From Actinomycetota bacterium (GTDB taxonomy: Bacteria > Actinomycetota > Thermoleophilia > Solirubrobacterales > Solirubrobacteraceae), in assembly GCA_009699245.1 (NCBI GenBank), contig WLOQ01000002.1:1-64000 (forward strand): a DNA stretch of 64,000 nucleotides, in the 5' to 3' direction. This document shows, one piece after another, positions 49,573-58,087 of this stretch. Both the position numbers and the translations under genes were made by a program. Under the pieces are notes generated by a model, which saw only the letters and a program-made list of their open reading frames with translations, had not been told where the DNA came from and made no database searches. The first letter of the stretch is position 1; each line of letters starts with the position of its first letter.

Positions 49573-50856
49573 TCAGGCCACGCGCGCGGCGAGCGCCGCG
49601 GCGACCGCGACGACGCGTTCGCGGTCGTGCGTGAGCACATAGTCGAAGAGCGAGCCGTCGCCCGGACGCCCGTGGGCGACGAGCGCGGCGGCGAAGTGCG
49701 GGGCGACGACGGCGATCGCGTGCTCGTCTGCGGCCGGGTCGTCTGAGTGGACGGCGGCTCCGCGGACTCCGGGGACCGGCTCGGCGCTGAAGCCCGGGCC
49801 GATGATGGCGCAGAAGGCGAGCGCGCGACCGAGGTCGGCGTACGCGGCTCGGCGCTCGGCCGTGAGTTCGCGTACCCCGCCGAGGGCCGCGATGAGCATG
49901 CCTGTCGGCCCGAGCGTGAGGGCCCGCTCCTCGAGATGGCGGATCATGGCGGCGAGCAGAGCGTGGTCGGCAGGCCGCGGGGTGCGACCGTCGGCGGCGA
50001 TGTCGAACGGCGCCCGGTCACGCGGGTCGCGCCGCCGGGTGAGGCGCACCGGCGGATGCGCCGGCGGCAGGCCGGGGGTGAGCCGTTCGCGACGCTTCCC
50101 GTACAGCCAGCCCTGGGCCAAGGTCGCCCCGAGACCGAGGCCGAGCTGCGCCTGCTCTGCGGTCTCCACCCCCTCGACGAGGATGGTCGCGCCTGACTGC
50201 TCCGCCTGCGCACTGACGGCGTGGAGCGCCTCGGCGACGGCCGGACCCGGCGCCTGCTGGACGAGCGCCATGTGGAGCTTGATGAGATCCGGATCGACGA
50301 GGCTCGTCATCGCGAGCGTCACGGGGTCCGTCCCCACGTCGTCGAGCGCGATCGAGACGCCCATCGCGCGCAGGTCGGCGAGGTGGCCGAGCAGCGTCCC
50401 CGGGCGGCTCGTGAGCGCGCGCTCGGTGATCTCGACGCAGACGATCATGCGCGACACCGCCTGCGCGTACAGGTCGCGCAGCTCGAGCGGCAGGAAGCCC
50501 GAGGTGTCCGGCTCAACATTCATGAGGAGGACTGCGGGGGCGCGCAGGCGCGCGGCGATCGCCGCCCGCAGGATGGTGCGCTGACAGAGGCGATCGAGCT
50601 CCTCCGTGCGGCCCGCTTCACGCGCGGCGTCGAAGAGGAGATCAGGGCGTTCAAGGGCACTCCCGCGCGGTCCGCGAGCGAGCCCCTCCCAGCCGACGAC
50701 GCGCCCGCTGCCCAGCTCGACCACCGGCTGGAACCCGGCCCGCACCGCGCCCTGGGCGAGGATGTCGGCCAGATCATCGCGCGCTGGAGCGGCGCGGCGC
50801 ACGATGATCTGCGCGTCGCGCGGGCGAACGCGCAGCCTGGTGGAACCGAGGATCAC
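49573..50856 (-). CDS. EAL-domain protein fused to a DICT sensory domain
   Basis: A 427-residue protein. Residues about 25-270 form an EAL phosphodiesterase domain for cyclic di-GMP: Glu in WEGLARG, Asn in NVEPD, EITERA, IALDDVG, the Lys of DLIKLH, VEGVET and AQGWLYG. The principal metal and catalytic residues are thus present, though the Asp after the Lys is His. The C-terminal 130 residues match DICT (RHLEERALTLGPTG..GGVRELT, LFDYVLTHDRERVVAVAAALA), a domain found with EAL and GGDEF in actinobacteria and cyanobacteria. GTG 50856 is the likely start. Confidence 0.82.
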   Translation of the reverse strand: MILGSTRLRVRPRDAQIIVRRAAPARDDLADILAQGAVRAGFQPVVELGSGRVVGWEGLARGPRGSALERPDLLFDAAREAGRTEELDRLCQRTILRAAIAARLRAPAVLLMNVEPDTSGFLPLELRDLYAQAVSRMIVCVEITERALTSRPGTLLGHLADLRAMGVSIALDDVGTDPVTLAMTSLVDPDLIKLHMALVQQAPGPAVAEALHAVSAQAEQSGATILVEGVETAEQAQLGLGLGATLAQGWLYGKRRERLTPGLPPAHPPVRLTRRRDPRDRAPFDIAADGRTPRPADHALLAAMIRHLEERALTLGPTGMLIAALGGVRELTAERRAAYADLGRALAFCAIIGPGFSAEPVPGVRGAAVHSDDPAADEHAIAVVAPHFAAALVAHGRPGDGSLFDYVLTHDRERVVAVAAALAARVA

Positions 50857-50927
50857 CCCGCGCCCTTCGCCCGCGGCGGGGCCACTCCTGCGCGGCGCTC
50901 GGCCCTGCAAGCGCGCGCCCGCGGGCG

Positions 50928-51872
50928 TCAGGACCAGCGCACGGGCCCGGCGACGAGCGTGTGCGACCCGAGCGAGCGCCCCAGGACTGTGCGCACCTCG
51001 TCCGCGGCGGCGAGGAGGAGGTCGAGGTCGATGCCCGTCCCGACCCCCATCTCGTGGAGCATCGAGACGAGATCCTCGGTGGCGATGTTGCCCGTCGCGC
51101 CGACCGGGACCGGGCAGCCGCCGAGCTCGCCGAAGCTCGACTCGAAACTCGTGCATCCGGCATCGAGCGCGGCGAGGACGTTTGCCAGCCCCTGACCGCG
51201 GGTGTTGTGGAAGTGAGCGGTCACCTCGGTCCCGCCGAGCCGCGCAAGCGCCGTCGCGATGAACGCTCCAACCTGGCGCGGGTTCGCCATCCCGGTCGTG
51301 TCGCCGAAGGCGATCTCCTGCGCCCCGGCCGCCGCGAGCCGGTTGGCGATCTCCAGGACGCGGGCGGACTCGACGCGCCCCTCGTACGGGCAGCCGAACG
51401 ACGTCGCCACGACCGCCTCGCAGCGCAGCCCGGCGGCGGCGGCCCGCGGCAGGACCGCCTCGAGCCCCACGAGCGACTCCTCGACGGTGCGGTTGACGTT
51501 CTTCGCGTTGTGCGTCTCGCTCGCGCTGAGAAAGACGTTGATCTCGTCGAAGGCGCGGCGCGGTCCGGGGTGACGATCGAGCAGCGCGAGCGCATTGTCG
51601 AGACCCCGCTCGTTCGGAATCAGGACGCTGATCGCGACGTCCTGCGGGATGTCGACGGCCGCGAGCACCTCGGCGGCGTCGGCGAGCTGCGGGATGACAT
51701 CGGGCCGCACGAAGCTCGTGACCTCCAGCCGCCGGACGCCGGTGCGCGCGAGGAGGTCGATGAGGCGGACCTTCTCGGAGGTCGGGATGATCTCCGGCTC
51801 GTTCTGGAAGCCATCGCGCGGGCCGACCTCGCGGATGCGTACGGCGCGCGGCAGGTCGGACTCGGCGAGCAT
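50928..51872 (-). CDS. Hydroxymethylglutaryl-CoA lyase
   Basis: A 314-residue DRE-TIM lyase that splits HMG-CoA to acetyl-CoA and acetoacetate, ending leucine degradation. VGPRDGFQNE is the DRE motif, AHFHNTRGQGLANV carries the metal His pair, and GGCPVPVGATGNIATEDLV includes the catalytic Cys loop. The family length is matched. It starts 63 bp from the cofD start on the other strand (25 bp from a short upstream ORF), sharing a symmetric promoter core. Confidence 0.94.
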   Translation of the reverse strand: MLAESDLPRAVRIREVGPRDGFQNEPEIIPTSEKVRLIDLLARTGVRRLEVTSFVRPDVIPQLADAAEVLAAVDIPQDVAISVLIPNERGLDNALALLDRHPGPRRAFDEINVFLSASETHNAKNVNRTVEESLVGLEAVLPRAAAAGLRCEAVVATSFGCPYEGRVESARVLEIANRLAAAGAQEIAFGDTTGMANPRQVGAFIATALARLGGTEVTAHFHNTRGQGLANVLAALDAGCTSFESSFGELGGCPVPVGATGNIATEDLVSMLHEMGVGTGIDLDLLLAAADEVRTVLGRSLGSHTLVAGPVRWS

Positions 51873-51878
51873 GCCCCA

Positions 51879-51888
51879 AACCTATACT
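51879..51888. promoter_or_regulatory. Bidirectional promoter core, HMG-CoA lyase/cofD
   Basis: AACCTATACT contains TAGGTT on the minus strand (51884 to 51879, 6 nt from ATG 51872) and TATACT on the plus strand (51883-51888, 9 nt from ATG 51898), overlapping by 2 bp. Confidence 0.5.
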
Positions 51889-51897
51889 TCGCCCGCC

Positions 51898-51939
51898 ATG
51901 ACGGCGCCCGCACCCTCGCCCCTCCAGGCGCCCCGATGA
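51898..51939 (+). CDS. Short upstream ORF overlapping cofD
   Basis: ATG 51898 opens a 13-codon frame, MTAPAPSPLQAPR, that ends at TGA 51937-51939, overlapping the cofD start as ATGA. With the promoter core 9 nt upstream, this ORF would lie almost at the 5' end of the mRNA, and no good ribosome site precedes cofD itself. Translation of cofD may therefore depend on termination of this peptide. It could also be coincidental. Confidence 0.4.
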   Translation: MTAPAPSPLQAPR

Positions 51940-52856
51940 GCGGCCCGGTCGTCGTCCTCGCGGGCGGGACGGGCGGCGCGAAGCTCGCCCGCGGCATGCT
52001 CGACATCGCAGGCCCCGACCTCGTCGTCGTGGCCAACCCCGGCGATGACGTCGAGGCCTACGGCGCGCTCGTGTCGCCGGATCCGGACCTCATCACCTTC
52101 TGGCTCGCCGACCGGATCGACGCCCGCGGCTGGGGCATCGACGGCGACACCTTCACGGTGATGGACGGCCTGCGTGAGCTCGGCCGCGACGTGTGGTTCA
52201 ACCTCGGCGACCGCGACCTCGCGTGGTGCCTTGAGCGCAGCCGCCTGCTTGCCGCGGGCGCGCGGCCGACCGAGGCGCACGCGGCCCTCGCCGCCGCCAT
52301 CGGCGTGACGACGCCGGTGCTGCCCGCCTGCGATGCGCCGGTGCGCACGCGCGTGCGGGCCGACGCGCGCTGGTGGAGCCTGCAGGAGTTCCTCATCCGC
52401 GGCGGTGCTGACCGGGCGGTCGAGGACGTCGCCTTCGACGGCGCCGACGCGGCCGCCCCGACCTCCGAGGTCCTCGATGCCATCGCACGCGCGCGGGCGA
52501 TCATCATCGGGCCGTCCAATCCGGTGATCTCGATCGGCCCGATCCTCGCCGTTCCCGGTATGCGCGCTGCGCTGACCGCCGCGCGGGCGCCGGTCGTCGC
52601 CGTGTCACCGGTCGTCGGCGGCGCGGTGCTCAAGGGACCGACCGCCGCATTCCTCGAGTGGCTCGGCCTGCCCGTGAGCGCCGACGGCATCGCCGCGCAC
52701 TACGGGGCGCTGCTCGACGGCCTGCTCTGCGACGAGGCGTGCAGCGCAACCGGCATCGCCGTCACGCAGGCACCGACCCTCATGAGCGATCCCGAGGGGC
52801 GACGGTCGGTCGCGCGCGCCGCGCTCGAGCTCGCCGAGACCCTGCGCGCGCAATGA
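51936..52856 (+). CDS. cofD: 2-phospho-L-lactate (or phosphoenolpyruvate) transferase, F420 pathway
   Basis: A 306-residue CofD/FbiA protein, which joins the lactyl/PEP-guanosine precursor to Fo to form (dehydro-)F420-0. VVVLAGGTGGAKLARGM is the N-terminal signature; VVANPGDDVEAYGALVSPDPDL, DRDLAWCLERSRLL and IGPSNPVISIGPIL follow as expected. ATG 51936 is the first in-frame Met that gives the family N-terminus. First gene of a cofD-cofC-cofE operon, 7 bp from cofC. Confidence 0.95.
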   Translation: MSGPVVVLAGGTGGAKLARGMLDIAGPDLVVVANPGDDVEAYGALVSPDPDLITFWLADRIDARGWGIDGDTFTVMDGLRELGRDVWFNLGDRDLAWCLERSRLLAAGARPTEAHAALAAAIGVTTPVLPACDAPVRTRVRADARWWSLQEFLIRGGADRAVEDVAFDGADAAAPTSEVLDAIARARAIIIGPSNPVISIGPILAVPGMRAALTAARAPVVAVSPVVGGAVLKGPTAAFLEWLGLPVSADGIAAHYGALLDGLLCDEACSATGIAVTQAPTLMSDPEGRRSVARAALELAETLRAQ

Positions 52857-52863
52857 TCCACGT

Positions 52864-53526
52864 ATGAGCGTCGTCGTCGTCCTCCCCGTGAAGCGCTTCG
52901 ACCTGGCGAAGTCCCGGCTCGGCGAGGAGGGCCTGCGGTCCTCCGATCGCGTGGCGCTCGCGACCGGCATGCTCACCGACGTGCTGGGCGCACTGCGCTG
53001 CGTGCGCAATATCGACGACGTCGTCGTCGTCACGAGCGACCCGGGCGCGGAGGTCCTCGCGCGGACCTTCGGCGCGCAGGTCATCCCCGACGACCCGCAG
53101 GGTGGCCACGTCGAAGCGGCCCGGCTCGGGACGTCCTGGGCGGTCGATCAGGGCGCGTTCCATGTCCTGATGCTCTGCGGCGACGCGCCGCTCCTTGACC
53201 CCCAGGAGCTCGACATCCTGCTCCACGACCTGGCCGACGGCCCCGAGGTCGTCGTCGTCCCCGACCGCCACGGGACCGGGACCAACGCGCTGCTGCTGAC
53301 CCCGCCGGAGGTCATCGAACCAAGCTTCGGCGAGGGCAGCCGCGCCCGCCACGAGCAGCTCGCGCGCGACGCGGGCGCCGTGGTGCGCGTCGCGACGCCC
53401 GCGTCGCTCGTGCTCGACATCGACACGCCCGCCGACCTCGACGCGCTCACCGCAGCACTCGACGCGGCGCCGAAGGACCGGGCGACGCATACGCGCGACG
53501 CGCTCACGCGCGTGCGCCGCACATGA
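52864..53526 (+). CDS. cofC: 2-phospho-L-lactate/PEP guanylyltransferase, F420 pathway
   Basis: A 220-residue nucleotidyltransferase (CofC/FbiD) that activates phospholactate or PEP with GTP. LPVKRFDLAKSRLG is the nucleotide-binding start, CGDAPLLDPQEL the metal site (DAPL), RHGTGTNALLLTPP the substrate loop and LDIDTPADLDAL the conserved end. ATG 52864. The 4-nt overlap with cofE (ATGA) suggests translational coupling. Confidence 0.94.
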   Translation: MSVVVVLPVKRFDLAKSRLGEEGLRSSDRVALATGMLTDVLGALRCVRNIDDVVVVTSDPGAEVLARTFGAQVIPDDPQGGHVEAARLGTSWAVDQGAFHVLMLCGDAPLLDPQELDILLHDLADGPEVVVVPDRHGTGTNALLLTPPEVIEPSFGEGSRARHEQLARDAGAVVRVATPASLVLDIDTPADLDALTAALDAAPKDRATHTRDALTRVRRT

Positions 53527-54266
53527 GCCGGCTCGAGGTCCTCGCGCTCGAGGGCCTCCCAGAGATTCACCTCGGCGACGATCTGGCGGCGCTCCTGCGT
53601 GACGCCGCGCCGCCGGACGGGTTCGGCGCGGGCGACGTGCTCGTCCTCGCGCAGAAGATCGTCTCGAAGGCCGAGGGTGCGATCGTCGCGCTCGACGACG
53701 TCCGGCCGACCGCCCGCGCGAAGTTCCTCGCGCACGAGCACGGCAAGGACCCGCGCGTCATGCAGGTCGTGCTCGACGAGAGCGCTGAGATCGTGCGCGC
53801 CGTGGGCGGGGTCATTGTGTGCCGCACGCGCCACGGCTTCGTGTGTGCGAACGCGGGCGTGGACGCTTCGAACGCCGGCGGCGAGGGACGGGTGGTCACG
53901 CTCCCGCGCGACCCGGACGCGAGCGCGCGCGCGATTCGCGCGGCGCTCCCGGGCGCCCCAGCGGTGGTCATCACCGACTCCTTCGGCCGCGCGTGGCGGC
54001 AAGGCCAGGTCGACGTCGCGATCGGCGTCGCCGGGCTGCGCGCGCTCGATGACTGGCGCGGGCGCACCGACGCGGAAGGCCGCGAGCTGCACGCGACCGT
54101 GATCGCGATCGCCGACGAGGTCGCGGCCGCGGCGGACCTCGTGCGGGGCAAGGACAGCGGCATCCCCGCGGTCCTCATCCGCGGACTCGGGCGCTACGTC
54201 GCGGCCGACGACGGCCCCGGCGTGGCCGCGCTCGTGCGCCCCGTCGCCGACGACCTCTTCCGCTGA
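53523..54266 (+). CDS. cofE: F420-0:gamma-glutamyl ligase
   Basis: A 247-residue CofE, which adds glutamates to F420-0. LVLAQKIVSKAEG, ARFL-like ARAKFLAHEHGKDPRVMQVVL, HGFVCANAGVDASN and VVITDSFGRAWRQGQVDVAIG are conserved. In mycobacterial FbiB this ligase is fused to a C-terminal FMN/nitroreductase-like domain that reduces dehydro-F420; that domain is absent here, so the reduction step must be done by a separate protein. Convergent with greA at 13 bp. Confidence 0.94.
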   Translation: MSRLEVLALEGLPEIHLGDDLAALLRDAAPPDGFGAGDVLVLAQKIVSKAEGAIVALDDVRPTARAKFLAHEHGKDPRVMQVVLDESAEIVRAVGGVIVCRTRHGFVCANAGVDASNAGGEGRVVTLPRDPDASARAIRAALPGAPAVVITDSFGRAWRQGQVDVAIGVAGLRALDDWRGRTDAEGRELHATVIAIADEVAAAADLVRGKDSGIPAVLIRGLGRYVAADDGPGVAALVRPVADDLFR

Positions 54267-54279
54267 CGGCGGCGGGCGT

Positions 54280-54744
54280 TCAGGACAGGCTGTCGACGCG
54301 CCAGACGCGCGGGCCGCTCGGGGTGTCGACGGACACCTCGTCGCCGACCGCCGCGCCGAGCAGCGCCTGGGCGAGCGGCGACTCAGCGGAGAGCCGGCCA
54401 TTCTTGAGGTCCGCCTCGGTGGGTCCGACGATCGTGAAGGTCTGCTCGGCACCCTTGGCCAGATCGGTCACCTGGACCGTGCTGCCGAAGGCCACCTCGG
54501 TTCCGCCGGACGCCGCCTCGACCACGACGGCGCTGCGCAACCGGTCGAGGAGCCGGAGGATCTTGGTCTCAAGGTGCGACTGCTCCTCCTTGAGCGCGTG
54601 GTACTCAGCGTTCTCGCTGAGATCGCCCTCCTCGCGCGCATCCTTGATCTTCTTTGCGAGTTCCGCGCGCACCGGGCCCTCGAGCTGCTCGAGCTCGGCC
54701 TTCAGCGCGACGAGACCCTCTGCTGTGATCGCCTGTCCACTCAT
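54280..54744 (-). CDS. greA: Transcription elongation factor GreA
   Basis: A 154-residue cleavage factor that rescues backtracked RNA polymerase. The N-terminal coiled coil (EGLVALKAELEQLEGPVRAELAKKI) has DLSENAEYHALKEEQ at its tip, with the acidic pair that activates the polymerase; the C-terminal FKBP-like domain follows (TEVAFGSTVQVTDL, SPLAQALLGAAVGDEVSV). Its ATG overlaps the fbiC stop (ATGA), an unusual coupling of an essential transcription factor to a cofactor gene. Confidence 0.96.
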   Translation of the reverse strand: MSGQAITAEGLVALKAELEQLEGPVRAELAKKIKDAREEGDLSENAEYHALKEEQSHLETKILRLLDRLRSAVVVEAASGGTEVAFGSTVQVTDLAKGAEQTFTIVGPTEADLKNGRLSAESPLAQALLGAAVGDEVSVDTPSGPRVWRVDSLS

Positions 54745-57008
54745 GCTGCGAGAACCGTACCGACGGAGTCGGCCACCGGCGCCAGATCGAGGTCCGATTC
54801 GGGCAGGACCCCGACCGGATACCGCTCGAGGACGGTGTAGAGCGTCGAGCGCTCGGCGGCCGCGCGACCGGCGCGATGCGCGGCCGCGGCGAGGTCCGGC
54901 GGATCAAGCCGCACACCGTGATGGCTGCCCGCCAGGCGGCTGATGTTCTCCTCCATCAGCGTGCCGCCGAGATCGTTGACGCCCCAGCGCAGGCTCTCGG
55001 TGGCGACGTCGATGCCCATCTTCACCCAGCTCGCCTGGAGGTTCGTGATCGAGCGGCCGAGCGCGAGTCGGAAGATGGCGGTGTGGCGCAGGTTCTCCTC
55101 GGCCGACAGTTCCTCGATGCCGTGCGTGCGGCCGAGCAGCGTGTGGAACGGGATGAACGACAGCGGCACGAACTCCGTGATGCCCCCGGTGCGCTCCTGG
55201 AGCTCGCGCACGACGCGCAGGTGCTCGGCGAGCTCCCACGGCTCCTCGATGTGCCCGAACATCACGGTCGAGGTGCTGCGCAGACCGGCCCGATGCGACG
55301 CCTCGATGATCTCGACCCAGCGCTGCACGGGGAGCTTGTTCGGGCTGATGCGCTCACGCACACCGTCGTGCAGCACCTCGGCAGCCGTCCCCGGCGTCGA
55401 GCCGAGGCCGGCGTCGAGCAGCCGCGCGAAGACCTCCGCGTCGGGAAGCCCGCTGAGCTGCGCCATGTGCGCGATCTCCATCGGACTGTACGCGTGCAGG
55501 TGGAGCTGCGGCGCGGTGGCCTTGGCCAAGCGCAGCCAGCCGAGATAGTCCTCAAGCTCCCAGCCCGGGTGGATCCCCGACTGCATGCACAGCTCGGTCG
55601 CGCCGTAGGCGACCGCCTCGTGGACGCGGCCGACGAAGTCCTCGCGTGAGACCTCGTAGGCCTCCGGCGAACGCCGCCCCTGCCCGAAGCCGCAGAAGGC
55701 GCAGCCCACGGTGCAGATGTTGCTCATGTTGATGTTGCGGTTCACCACGAAGGTGACGTCCTCACCGGCCAGTTCGGCCCGCAGTTCGTCCGCGGCGACG
55801 CGCAGCGCCTCGATCACCTCGGGACGGCGGTCGGCGAACAGCGCCGTGATCTCCTCGACGCTCAGCGCCACGCCATCGCGGCCCTTCTCGATCGCCGGGC
55901 CCGCGAGATCGGCGTTGATCGCGAACGGGGCCTCCTGTCGGCCGGACCCGCGACGCGGGATGAAGCTCCAATAGGCCTGGCGGATCGTGTCGAGGACCCC
56001 CTGCGCGATCCACTCACCATCGATGTACTGCGGGTAGACACACAGCCGCTCGCCGAGCGCGACGCCGTCCTGGGCGAGCCGTGTGCGCACCTGCGCCGGC
56101 GACGGGAACGGGTGCTCCGGGGAGATGTGGTCGCCGTTGGCGGAGAGCCCGCCGAGGTCCGTCGCACCGGCGGCGACGAGGTCCGGCCAGGCATCGGAGA
56201 GGTTCGGCGGGACCTGGATCCCCACGTCGGGCATGAGCTCGCGCGTGAGCTCGACGAGCCGCACCATCTCGTCGATCGTCACCGGCCCCGCCCACTCGGG
56301 CGCGCCGACGACCGGGCCGTCGTGCAGGCCGGTGCGCCAGAAGGCCTCGGCCGCGGCGTCCGCGATCTCCCCCGGCTCCTCGTCGTAGTAGCGGCGATGC
56401 GGAACGAAGTTCTGGAGGATCACCTCCTGCACGTGCCCGTGCTCGGCATGCACCGCGGCGAGCGCGCGCAGCGCCTCGTCGCGATCGGCCGCCGTCTCGC
56501 CGATCCCGATGAGGATGCCCGTGGTGAAGGGGATGCGCAGCTCGCCGGCCCAGCGGATCGTCTGGAGGCGCAGCGCCGGATCCTTCGTCGGTGATCCCTG
56601 GTGCGCGACGAGATCGGTGCGCGTGGACTCGAGCATCAGGCCCTGGGACGCCGTGACCTCCCGCAGGCGCGCGAGCTCCTCGCGCGTGACCGCGCCCAGG
56701 TTCGTGTGCGGGAGCAGCCCCCGCTCCAGCGCGCGCTCGCAGGCCCAGACGACGTAGCCGACGAAGTCGTCGAAGCCCAGCTCGGCGAGCCGCGCACGCA
56801 GCCCTGGGTGATGCCCCGGGTCGTCACCGGTGAGGATCAGCAGTTCCTTCGCCCGGCGACGCACCGCGAGCTCGAGCTGTTCGTCGACCTCATCCGGCGT
56901 GTAGAGGTGCGGACGGTGCGTCTGGAATGCGCAGTACTTGCAGTGCGAAACGCACGTGCGCGAGAGCGAGAGCGTGAAATTCCGCGAGAACGTGACCCGG
57001 CGGCGCAT
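54741..57008 (-). CDS. fbiC: Fo synthase FbiC (CofG-CofH fusion)
   Basis: A 755-residue enzyme with two radical SAM domains that make the deazaflavin Fo from tyrosine and a pyrimidine. The N-terminal (CofG) half has C19VSHC23KYC26AF; the C-terminal (CofH) half has SNICTVGCAFCGF near residue 430, then QSGIHPGWELEDYLGWL and HAYSPMEI. Full-length fused forms are typical of actinobacteria. TAGATT 9 nt upstream of ATG 57008 could be its promoter. It converges with cofDCE, so both halves of the F420 pathway lie within 5 kb. Confidence 0.96.
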   Translation of the reverse strand: MRRRVTFSRNFTLSLSRTCVSHCKYCAFQTHRPHLYTPDEVDEQLELAVRRRAKELLILTGDDPGHHPGLRARLAELGFDDFVGYVVWACERALERGLLPHTNLGAVTREELARLREVTASQGLMLESTRTDLVAHQGSPTKDPALRLQTIRWAGELRIPFTTGILIGIGETAADRDEALRALAAVHAEHGHVQEVILQNFVPHRRYYDEEPGEIADAAAEAFWRTGLHDGPVVGAPEWAGPVTIDEMVRLVELTRELMPDVGIQVPPNLSDAWPDLVAAGATDLGGLSANGDHISPEHPFPSPAQVRTRLAQDGVALGERLCVYPQYIDGEWIAQGVLDTIRQAYWSFIPRRGSGRQEAPFAINADLAGPAIEKGRDGVALSVEEITALFADRRPEVIEALRVAADELRAELAGEDVTFVVNRNINMSNICTVGCAFCGFGQGRRSPEAYEVSREDFVGRVHEAVAYGATELCMQSGIHPGWELEDYLGWLRLAKATAPQLHLHAYSPMEIAHMAQLSGLPDAEVFARLLDAGLGSTPGTAAEVLHDGVRERISPNKLPVQRWVEIIEASHRAGLRSTSTVMFGHIEEPWELAEHLRVVRELQERTGGITEFVPLSFIPFHTLLGRTHGIEELSAEENLRHTAIFRLALGRSITNLQASWVKMGIDVATESLRWGVNDLGGTLMEENISRLAGSHHGVRLDPPDLAAAAHRAGRAAAERSTLYTVLERYPVGVLPESDLDLAPVADSVGTVLAA

Positions 57009-57058
57009 GCCCAGGGGAATCTACTGATGCGCCCGCGGGCGCCTGCGCGAGCGAGGCC

Positions 57059-57064
57059 TATGCT
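57059..57064 (+). promoter_or_regulatory. Probable leaderless -10 of the binding-protein gene
   Basis: TATGCT ends 8 nt before ATG 57073. Confidence 0.4.
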
Positions 57065-57072
57065 CGCTCCTC

Positions 57073-58083
57073 ATGCCCGTCCTGCGCCCACGCCGCCTTG
57101 CCATCACGATCGCGGCGGCAGCGCTCGTACTCCTCGCAGGCTGCGGGGGCGACTCCGACACCGCGACGACCACCCCGGCAGCCCCGTCACGGGCGACGCT
57201 CGTCCTCGACTTCACGCCCAACGCGGTGCACGCAGGGACGTACCTCGCCGTCGCACGCGGCGACGACCGCCGTGCCGGCGTCGCGCTGCGCATCGAGCCG
57301 CCTCCCACCTCGAGCGATGCGGTGAAGCTGCTGCTCGCCGGACGCGCCGATCTCGCCTACCTCGACATCCATGACCTCGCACTCGCCGACGAGCGCGCCC
57401 CGGGGTCGCTCGTCGCCGTGATGGCGCTCGTCCAGCGGCCGCTCGCGGCCGTCATCGCTCAGGCCTCTGTCACGCGCCCGCGGGGCCTCGAGGGCCGGCG
57501 CGCCGGCGTCAGCGGCCTGCCGAGCGACCGCGCGGTGCTCGACTCGATCGTGCGTGGCGACGGCGGCGATCCCGCCCGCGTGCGGCGCGTGACGATCGGC
57601 TTCCAGGCCGTGCCCGCGCTGCTCGCCGGGCGCGTCGCAGCTGCGACCGGCTTCTGGAACGCGGAGGGCGTGGCGCTCAGCGCCCGGCGCCCCGCGATGC
57701 GGATCTTCCGTGTCGACGAGTTCGGCGCACCGTCGTACCCCGAACTTGTGCTCGTGACGACGCCGCGCACGCTGCGCGAGCGCCCGCAGCTCGTGCGCGG
57801 GACCGTCGCCGCGCTGCGCCGCGGTTACACCGCGACGATCGCCGATCCGCAGGCCGCCATCGCGGCGCTCACGGCGGCGGCTCCCGGTGTCGATGCGGCG
57901 GCCGCGCGGCGCGAGCTCGACGCCGTCCTGCCGGCCTTCACCCCGGCGGGCGGCGGGGCCGTGGGAACGCTCGACCTCGCGACGCTGCGGACGTGGGCGA
58001 CGTGGGAGCAGCGCTTCGGGATCACGGCATCGGTGCCGGACGTCGGGCGGCTCTTCGCCCCGCGCGTCGCGGCGGCCCGCTGA
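57073..58083 (+). CDS. NMT1/THI5-like ABC substrate-binding lipoprotein
   Basis: A 336-residue lipoprotein with lipobox LVLLAGC near residue 23. The mature start VLDFTPNAVHAGTYLAVARG matches the NMT1/THI5-like family (l.w.pn..HaglyvA), which binds pyrimidine precursors of thiamine, or sulfonates and nitriles in relatives. Later motifs are VKLLLAGRADLAYLDIHDLA and GVSGLPSDRAVLDSIV. No permease or ATPase gene is adjacent, so it either uses a distant transporter or has another role. Ends 4 bp from the convergent receiver-like gene. Confidence 0.85.
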   Translation: MPVLRPRRLAITIAAAALVLLAGCGGDSDTATTTPAAPSRATLVLDFTPNAVHAGTYLAVARGDDRRAGVALRIEPPPTSSDAVKLLLAGRADLAYLDIHDLALADERAPGSLVAVMALVQRPLAAVIAQASVTRPRGLEGRRAGVSGLPSDRAVLDSIVRGDGGDPARVRRVTIGFQAVPALLAGRVAAATGFWNAEGVALSARRPAMRIFRVDEFGAPSYPELVLVTTPRTLRERPQLVRGTVAALRRGYTATIADPQAAIAALTAAAPGVDAAAARRELDAVLPAFTPAGGGAVGTLDLATLRTWATWEQRFGITASVPDVGRLFAPRVAAAR

Positions 58084-58087
58084 CCGC

